A DNA stretch of 6,978 nt from Abditibacteriales bacterium (GTDB lineage Bacteria; Armatimonadota; Abditibacteriia; Abditibacteriales; JANWYM01), in NCBI GenBank assembly GCA_025055355.1, contig JANWYM010000220.1, positions 1-6,978 on the forward strand, written 5' to 3'. Positions 1 to 4,176 of this stretch are shown here, in pieces (position 1 is the stretch's first letter; each line of letters begins with the position of its first letter). The notes beneath the pieces are model-generated. The model was given only the letters and a program-made list of their open reading frames with translations, was not told the origin of the DNA and did not search any database. The translations under genes were made by a program, and so were the position numbers.

Positions 1-127
1 GGTCGGCAGCAGCTCGGGCGCGGTCGGCGTCCACCTCACATATCGCCGTCACCGTCGCGCCCAAGCGGTCGAGGCTGTCGAGATAGTTGCGGGCAATGCC
101 ACCCGCCCCGATGAAACCGATGCGCAT
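1..127 (-). CDS. Gfo/Idh/MocA-type oxidoreductase, N-terminus only (cut by window edge)
   Basis: Only the first 42 codons are present; the gene continues beyond the left edge. The protein starts MRIGFIGAGGIARNYLDSLD, a classic Rossmann fold opening. A first beta strand is followed by the GxGxxA dinucleotide-binding loop (GAGGIA, residues 7-12) and a helix. The second strand ends in an acidic residue (AICEVDAD, about residues 28-35), as expected for binding the ribose of NAD(P). This pattern is typical of the Gfo/Idh/MocA family, which oxidises or reduces sugars, inositols and related compounds; the substrate cannot be read from this fragment. A GAGGAG Shine-Dalgarno sequence on the minus strand (135-140) lies 7 bases before the ATG and fixes the start. 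The gene is transcribed away from the sigma-factor cluster and need not share its function. Confidence 0.82.
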   Translation of the reverse strand, partial: MRIGFIGAGGIARNYLDSLDRLGATVTAICEVDADRARAAAD

Positions 128-168
128 GGACACGCTCCTCGGGATGGTTTCTCGTGCGACAGATTCTC

Positions 169-198
169 ATTCTACACCGTTGCTCTGGAGGATGTCAA
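169..198 (-). promoter_or_regulatory. Sigma-70-type promoter for the oxidoreductase gene
   Basis: On the minus strand a perfect -35 TTGACA (193-198) is followed after 18 bases by TAGAAT (169-174), five of six matches to TATAAT. Transcription would start near 162 and give a leader of about 35 bases before the oxidoreductase ATG at 127. The -35 boxes of this promoter and of the rightward promoter at 220-248 are only 21 bases apart, so the two are back to back. No transcript data are available; the call rests on motif and spacing. Confidence 0.62.
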
Positions 199-219
199 TA
201 GAATTGCGGGAAAAATGAC

Positions 220-248
220 TTGACACCTGTATCCATTTCTGGGATAAT
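220..248 (+). promoter_or_regulatory. Extended -10 sigma-70-type promoter (P1) for the sigma-factor gene
   Basis: A perfect -35 TTGACA (220-225) and a GATAAT -10 box (243-248, five of six matches) are separated by the ideal 17 bases. The -10 is preceded by TG plus one base (240-242), the extended -10 motif. Transcription would start near 255, leaving a leader of about 130 bases before the ATG at 386. This is the strongest housekeeping-type promoter visible in the window, and it should give basal expression of the sigma gene and perhaps of the genes behind it. Confidence 0.72.
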
Positions 249-273
249 CAAAACGACAAAAGCGAAGGGGATG

Positions 274-303
274 GGAACTTTGATGCGGGGCTGTGCCTCT
301 AAA
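274..303 (+). promoter_or_regulatory. Putative ECF (sigma-E-like) promoter (P2), possible autoregulation
   Basis: GGAACTT at 274-280 is identical to the E. coli sigma-E -35 consensus. After 17 bases comes TCTAAA (298-303), which fits the sigma-E -10 pattern TCnnA. It lies between P1 and the ECF sigma gene, where an autoregulatory promoter would be expected; E. coli rpoE has the same kind of self-activated promoter. Transcription would begin around 308-310. It is a single short motif pair, and the specificity of this particular sigma factor is unknown, so autoregulation is inferred. Confidence 0.5.
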
Positions 304-385
304 GAGGAGGAAAGCGGGAACGTCGCACCTGCTGTTGCTCAGCGGTCTCAGGGCGAGCAGGTCGCATCCCCCCTTGTGGGAGAAC

Positions 386-1063
386 ATGGTGGAAAAAGAA
401 CCCCTCTCATTTGAGGACGTGGTGGAGAAGTATCACCAGAAGGTGTTCAACCTTGTCTACCGCTACCTGAACGACTATGATGAGGCGCAGGATTTGACGC
501 AAGATACATTCGTGCGCGCTTATCAGTCGTGGACGACGTTTCGGGGTGAGTCGCAGGTTTACACCTGGCTGTATCGTATCGCGCTCAACCTGTGCCACAA
601 CCGTTTGAAGCAACTCAGACGGCGACAGCGGGTGGAGGTGGAATCGCTTGACCAACCCGTGGAAGGGGAAAGCGAAGACATCGTGCGCGAGGTGCCCGAC
701 CTCTCTCTCGCGCCGGAGCGGTTGGTGGAGAACAAAGAACTGCAGCAGGTCATCCGACGCGCTATCCGCCAACTTCCGGAGGATTACAAGCAGGTGATTA
801 TCCTGCGGGACATCGAGGGGTTCTCTTACAGCGACATCGCCAAGATGACGGGCTCTTCGCTGGAAGCCATCAAGTCGCGGCTGTTTCGGGCGCGCACAGC
901 CCTGCGAGACTTGCTGCGCCCTTACCTGAGCGGCGAGGACAGCCGACGCCCGCCCGCCCCGCAGGAGGAAACGAGCAACTTTGCCGCAGCGGACGAGATG
1001 CCCCCCAAGCGGCGCCGAACGGCGTGGCGGAAGTTCAACTATCGCAAAGTGCCTTCGCTGTGA
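386..1063 (+). CDS. ECF-family RNA polymerase sigma factor (RpoE/SigW type)
   Basis: A 225-residue extracytoplasmic-function sigma factor that would direct RNA polymerase to a stress or envelope regulon. Region 2 spans about residues 10-80, including YDEAQDLTQDTFVRAYQSW (31-49, core-binding region 2.2) and the -10-recognition stretch YTWLYRIALNLCHNRLKQLR (59-78). Region 4 spans about 117-177, with LPEDYKQVIILRDIEGFSYS and the helix-turn-helix IAKMTGSSLEAIKSRLFRAR (151-170). A 43-residue Arg/Pro-rich tail (183-225) follows region 4 and is unusual. ATG 386 is preferred because region 2 begins about ten residues later. A GTG at 293 in frame would add 31 non-conserved residues and would lie upstream of the putative P2 transcript start. 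GGGAG (378-382) is the ribosome site, with a short 3-base spacer. No zinc-finger anti-sigma gene follows; bamA does. Confidence 0.93.
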   Translation: MVEKEPLSFEDVVEKYHQKVFNLVYRYLNDYDEAQDLTQDTFVRAYQSWTTFRGESQVYTWLYRIALNLCHNRLKQLRRRQRVEVESLDQPVEGESEDIVREVPDLSLAPERLVENKELQQVIRRAIRQLPEDYKQVIILRDIEGFSYSDIAKMTGSSLEAIKSRLFRARTALRDLLRPYLSGEDSRRPPAPQEETSNFAAADEMPPKRRRTAWRKFNYRKVPSL

Positions 1064-1090
1064 ACGATGGGGAGACCGTGTTTCGGGTTG

Positions 1091-1218
1091 CAGGTTTCGC
1101 GTGAAGCGTAGCCCGGAGCCCGTCGAGCCTCTCCTCCCCCTGGAGCCCGTTGCGCGGCGACGGTTCTGCGACGGTGGCGTGGGTGGCTTTGGGGGAGAGG
1201 CTCTTCACCCGAAACCTG
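1091..1218. repeat. Imperfect inverted repeat in the sigma factor-bamA gap
   Basis: CAGGTTTCGCGTGAAG (1091-1106) and CTTCACCCGAAACCTG (1203-1218) are inverted copies matching at 15 of 16 bases. Inside them GAGCCTCTCC (1125-1134) pairs with GGAGAGGCTC (1194-1203). GGAGCCCGT also occurs twice as a direct repeat (1115-1123 and 1142-1150). The element fills most of the 173-base gap and ends 18 bases before the bamA ATG. It has the look of a non-coding palindromic insertion (MITE- or REP-like). No tail of T residues follows the arms, so a simple intrinsic terminator is unlikely. Confidence 0.7.
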
Positions 1219-1236
1219 TAATTTGTCATCCGCAAC

Positions 1237-3066
1237 ATGAAAGCGTATCCATTCATTCGCTTGCTACTTATGGCTTGGTGCGTGGTCGGCGGCGGTCGCG
1301 CTTACGCGCAACTGCAACCGCTGCCCAGCCGTGACACGGTGCCGATCGCTGACATCCGCATCCTCGGCAATAGATACATCGAGACCGAGACCATCCTCAA
1401 CCAGATTCGTATCGCGCGCGGGCAGCCGTATTCGGCGGCGCTGGTGGAGCAGGACCGCCAAGCCATCTTGCGGCTGGGGTTCTTTGCGGAGGTGCAGTCA
1501 GAGGTGATCCCCTCGGCGCTGGGGATGGTCGTGACCTTCCACGTCGTGGAGAACGAAGTCGTCAGATCCATCGTCATCGAGGGGAACAAAGCCATTTCCA
1601 CCGAGGAGATTCGCAAGGTGCTGACCATCCCCTTGGACGCGGTGTTCAGCACGCCGCTGTTTGAAAAGAACGTCGAAAACATCATGAAACTCTACGACGA
1701 GAAGGGATACATCGGGCGGCTGGCGGACGCCGAGATTGACCCGCAGACGGGCCGTTTGACGCTGACCATCGTGGAAGGGGTCATCGAGAAGATTGAACTC
1801 ATCTTTTACAAGAGCCTCGGCGACAACGCGGAGCCCATCGCTACGGATAAGCACAAGACCAAGCCGCAAGCCATCCTGCGTGAACTGGAAACCAAAGAGG
1901 GGGAATTTTTCAACCGCGAGAGCCTGCGCCGAGACCTGCGCAAAATTGGGGCGATGCCGATGGTAGAGGACGTGCGCTACCGCCCCAAGGAGGGCAGCGG
2001 GCTGGGGAAGATTATCGTCGAGTTTCTGATTAAGGAGCGCCCCACCTCCAGCCAAGCCGCCTTCGGGTTGGGCGCCAGCACGCGGGGCGGGCTGGTCGGA
2101 TTTGTTGACGTGAACATGACCAATCTCGGCGGCATGAACCGCCAGGCGGGCATCCGCGCCGACTTCGGCGACCTCAAGACCTTTGAGGTGCGCTACACCG
2201 AGCCGTGGCTGGACAAAAAGCGCACCTCGATGAGCGTCTCGCTGGGCGACCGCATCGTCTTCCGTGAGCCCCGCAGCCTCGTCGCCTTCACCCAGAACGT
2301 GGAGGAGAGTTTCTTTGAGGAGCGGCGGCGCGGGATCAACCTGACGTTCGCCCGCCCGCGCGGTCGCATCAGGACGGTGTTCCTCACCTTCCGCAACGAA
2401 GATGTGTCCCTGCAGCGCACCGACCTCAACACCTTCGTGCGCGACATCCAATCGTTCGGGCGTGTGGCGGCGGTCGGCTTCGGTCTGGCGAAAGACACCC
2501 GCACCAACATCTTCCATCCCGCCTTGGGGTTAGTTGACCCCACCAGTGGGGGCTACATGCGGGTGCAGGTAGAGAAGGCCTTCTCCCTGCTGGGGGGCGA
2601 TTCCAACTTCCATAAAGTGGACCTCGAACTGCGCCGCTACCGCCCCCTGGGCAAGCGGATGGTGTGGGCGTGGCGCGTCGTTGTGGGGCGGGCGTTCGGT
2701 TCGCTGCCTGCGTTTGAGCAGTTCTTCGTGGGCGGTTCAGAAACCATTCGCGGTTACAATATTGACCATGAATTCGGCGACAACCAGTTCCTCGTCAATC
2801 TGGAACTGCGCTACAAATTGAGTCGCGTCGAGGAGAAAGGCGACGAGGGCGAACCCCGCGCCAGCAAGCAGCCCATGCAACTCGTGTTGTTTTTGGACTG
2901 GGGAGATGCGTGGGGCGGCAACTTTTCTAACGGCGGCAGGTTCAGCCCCATCTTCGGCTTCGGGGTTGGCTTCCGCGTGCCGACCCCGCTCGGACCGATC
3001 CGCCTCGACGTCGGTTTCGGCAAGGAAGGGGCGCGCGCCCACTTCGGGTTCGGTCCGCTGTTTTAA
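1237..3066 (+). CDS. bamA: BamA/Omp85 outer-membrane protein assembly factor
   Basis: A 609-residue Omp85-family protein, the central pore of the machinery that folds beta-barrel proteins into the outer membrane. A signal peptide (1-24, cleavage after AYA, before QLQP) is followed by three POTRA domains: about 36-107 (PIADIRILGNRYI at the front), 108-181 (VVRSIVIEGNKAI) and 182-268. The barrel (about 271-609) carries YTEPWL (320-325), the conserved lid-loop motif GGSETIRGY (499-507), LFLDWGDAW (551-559) and a C-terminal end LGPIRLDVGFG...GFGPLF with a terminal Phe, the usual barrel-end signal. E. coli BamA has about 810 residues and five POTRA domains, so this is a short form, as in several non-proteobacterial diderms. 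The ATG at 1237 gives a complete signal peptide; the next in-frame ATG (1270) would cut it. No Shine-Dalgarno sequence is visible in the 18 bases before the start. Confidence 0.95.
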   Translation: MKAYPFIRLLLMAWCVVGGGRAYAQLQPLPSRDTVPIADIRILGNRYIETETILNQIRIARGQPYSAALVEQDRQAILRLGFFAEVQSEVIPSALGMVVTFHVVENEVVRSIVIEGNKAISTEEIRKVLTIPLDAVFSTPLFEKNVENIMKLYDEKGYIGRLADAEIDPQTGRLTLTIVEGVIEKIELIFYKSLGDNAEPIATDKHKTKPQAILRELETKEGEFFNRESLRRDLRKIGAMPMVEDVRYRPKEGSGLGKIIVEFLIKERPTSSQAAFGLGASTRGGLVGFVDVNMTNLGGMNRQAGIRADFGDLKTFEVRYTEPWLDKKRTSMSVSLGDRIVFREPRSLVAFTQNVEESFFEERRRGINLTFARPRGRIRTVFLTFRNEDVSLQRTDLNTFVRDIQSFGRVAAVGFGLAKDTRTNIFHPALGLVDPTSGGYMRVQVEKAFSLLGGDSNFHKVDLELRRYRPLGKRMVWAWRVVVGRAFGSLPAFEQFFVGGSETIRGYNIDHEFGDNQFLVNLELRYKLSRVEEKGDEGEPRASKQPMQLVLFLDWGDAWGGNFSNGGRFSPIFGFGVGFRVPTPLGPIRLDVGFGKEGARAHFGFGPLF

Positions 3067-3068
3067 TT

Positions 3069-3162
3069 GAGAGCCCCTCCGAAAACCGGGTGGCGCAGGG
3101 CTTCCAGCCTGCGTAGAAAGCCGATAGGACGTCGGCGCTGCGCGGTTTCCGGAGAGGCTCTC
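3069..3162. repeat. 94-base element with 20-base terminal inverted repeats
   Basis: The ends, GAGAGCCCCTCCGAAAACCG (3069-3088) and CGGTTTCCGGAGAGGCTCTC (3143-3162), are inverted copies matching at 18 of 20 positions. Inside sits a smaller hairpin, CGCAGG (3094-3099) with CCTGCG (3108-3113), whose stem can extend by two pairs across a bulged G. The element begins two bases after the bamA stop codon. It has no coding content of its own and resembles a small non-autonomous palindromic element. It is not a clear intrinsic terminator because no T-run follows. Confidence 0.72.
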
Positions 3163-3210
3163 AGGAGAGGCGTCTTCAGGTCCTCAAGGGAACACGACGC
3201 CGGATGCAAA

Positions 3211-3249
3211 TCGTCCTCGTCGTCGGTTGTTCGTGAGGTTCGAGGACGA
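3211..3249. repeat. Perfect 9-base inverted repeat in the bamA-skp gap
   Basis: TCGTCCTCG (3211-3219) and CGAGGACGA (3241-3249) are perfect inverted copies around a 21-base spacer. A looser outer pair surrounds part of it: CCTCAAGGGAACACGACG (3182-3199) resembles the inverse of the stretch ending GTGAGG near 3238. Function is unknown. It may be a degraded palindromic element or an RNA hairpin between bamA and skp. Confidence 0.5.
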
Positions 3250-3271
3250 GGGCGACGGCAAGGACGGCGAT

Positions 3272-3346
3272 GATTCTCGAAGGAGGGATAAGGGATGAGA
3301 GAGGAAACTCTTCTCTCCTCTATCCCGCATCGAAATTGTTGAGAAT
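3272..3346. repeat. Inverted repeat running into the skp ribosome-binding region
   Basis: GGGATA (3285-3290) pairs with TATCCC (3321-3326) around a purine-rich/pyrimidine-rich middle that can add pairs. Further out ATTCTC (from about 3272) pairs with GAGAAT (about 3341-3346), ending one base before the GGAGG ribosome site of skp. A folded leader could affect skp translation, but this is inferred from pairing only. Together with the two elements to its left, it means that almost the whole 293-base bamA-skp gap is made of inverted repeats; I see no gene there. Confidence 0.45.
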
Positions 3347-3351
3347 GGAGG
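3347..3351 (+). promoter_or_regulatory. Shine-Dalgarno site of skp
   Basis: GGAGG lies 8 bases before the ATG at 3360, close to optimal spacing. It decides the start of the Skp-like protein and contrasts with bamA, which has no such site. Confidence 0.8.
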
Positions 3352-3359
3352 AATGACAG

Positions 3360-4034
3360 ATGCGGTCAGGAAAAGTCTATTGGAACGTATTGGTCGCCTT
3401 GGCGTTAAGCGCAGGGGCGCTGTGGTTCGTCAGCGCGCGGCAGCCTGCACAGGGGCAGGAAACCAAGCCGACGCCCCCGTCTGTGGCCGTGGTGGACAAC
3501 GAGAAGATCGAGCAGAATTATAAGTTGTTCCAGGCGAAGCGCGACGAACTGCAAAAACTTGCCGACGACCGCAGACGGGAACTGGAAGCGCGCGCGTTCT
3601 TAGATGAAGATGAGTGGCGGAAGTTGGAGGAACTGATGGCAAAGAAGAACCCCTCGAACGCGGACAAGAAGGAAATGGAAAAAATCATCAGCGCGGGTCT
3701 CGCCAGGAAGGACGAGTGGCAGGAACTCATCGGCAAGGTCAACTTGGATGAGAAGCAGAGCAAACGTCGCTCCGAGTTGGAAAGAATCCAGAAACTCAAC
3801 AAAAGTAAGGTCGACGACAAATACGAGGTTTATAGCAAAGAAATTGATGAGTTGCAGAAGAGCACGTTGGATGACCTTTTCAACAAAGTGAAAGAGAGCA
3901 TCGGCTACGTGGCGCGGCAACGCGGTTATTCCGTCGTGGTGCTCAAGCAGTCCGTCATCTGGAGCGCGGACGCCGTGGATATTACCGAGGAGGTGCTCAA
4001 GCAGCTGAACAGCAACGATAACAAAAAGCGATGA
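3360..4034 (+). CDS. skp: Skp/OmpH-family periplasmic chaperone
   Basis: A 224-residue exported protein of the OmpH/Skp family, which holds unfolded outer-membrane proteins in the periplasm and hands them to BamA. The N-terminus has a basic residue pair and a hydrophobic stretch (about 8-25) ending near ARQPAQGQ, a probable cleaved signal peptide. The family core strand SVAVVDNEKI (41-50) follows. A long, highly charged helical section (about 51-180, rich in Lys, Glu, Arg) would form the coiled-coil tentacles. The C-terminal core IGYVARQRGYSVVVLKQSVI (181-200), then SADAVDITEEVLKQLN (202-217), is the standard OmpH ending with the DIT.EVLK.LN signature. It is longer than E. coli Skp (about 160 residues), mainly in the helices. 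The bamA-skp-lpxD order is the classical one. GGAGG at 3347-3351 supports the start. Confidence 0.9.
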   Translation: MRSGKVYWNVLVALALSAGALWFVSARQPAQGQETKPTPPSVAVVDNEKIEQNYKLFQAKRDELQKLADDRRRELEARAFLDEDEWRKLEELMAKKNPSNADKKEMEKIISAGLARKDEWQELIGKVNLDEKQSKRRSELERIQKLNKSKVDDKYEVYSKEIDELQKSTLDDLFNKVKESIGYVARQRGYSVVVLKQSVIWSADAVDITEEVLKQLNSNDNKKR

Positions 4035-4036
4035 AC

Positions 4037-4104
4037 GGGCTGCGGGTTCCGCGTTTCGGGATAGGCGTCACCCACAACGTGTTCACCGCAGGGAGAGGCA
4101 GCCC
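4037..4104. repeat. Repeat fragment between skp and the lipoprotein gene
   Basis: GGGCTGC (4037-4043) and GCAGCCC (4098-4104) are perfect inverted arms. Between them TCCGCGTTTCGGGATAGGC (4048-4066) matches TCCGCTTTCGGGATAGGC at 5498-5515 with one extra base. The shared stretch shows that the skp-lipoprotein gap and the end of the lipoprotein frame contain related repeat sequence. The rest of this 142-base gap shows no gene, clear promoter or terminator. Confidence 0.5.
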
Positions 4105-4176
4105 CTTCCCGTCTGGCTCACACCGCCGAGCAACGTGCCAGAAGGTGCTGCTTTTTTCTCATGCAGTAGCGGAGTA

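Noticed and set aside
293..385. Upstream GTG start giving a 256-residue sigma factor
   Set aside because: The extra 31 residues show no family likeness, no ribosome site precedes the GTG, and region 2 begins right after ATG 386.
271..414. Possible leader peptide overlapping the sigma-factor start
   Set aside because: An ATG at 271 opens a 47-codon frame across the sigma ATG at 386, but the purine run sits directly against the ATG with no spacer. The frame would also be excluded from the putative P2 transcript. Its residues look random.
1498..2517. Long minus-strand frame opposite bamA
   Set aside because: It is the antisense shadow of a clearly coding BamA sequence in GC-rich DNA and shows no start signal or recognisable domain.
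3189..3215. Second ECF-type promoter ahead of skp (GGAAC then CGTC)
   Set aside because: The 18-base spacing does not fit the usual AAC-N16-CGT pattern and the motif overlaps inverted-repeat sequence. It is too weak to list.
3067..3273. 68-codon frame starting TTG directly after the bamA stop
   Set aside because: It runs through the inverted-repeat element, is an Arg/Ser-rich low-complexity translation and has no ribosome site.
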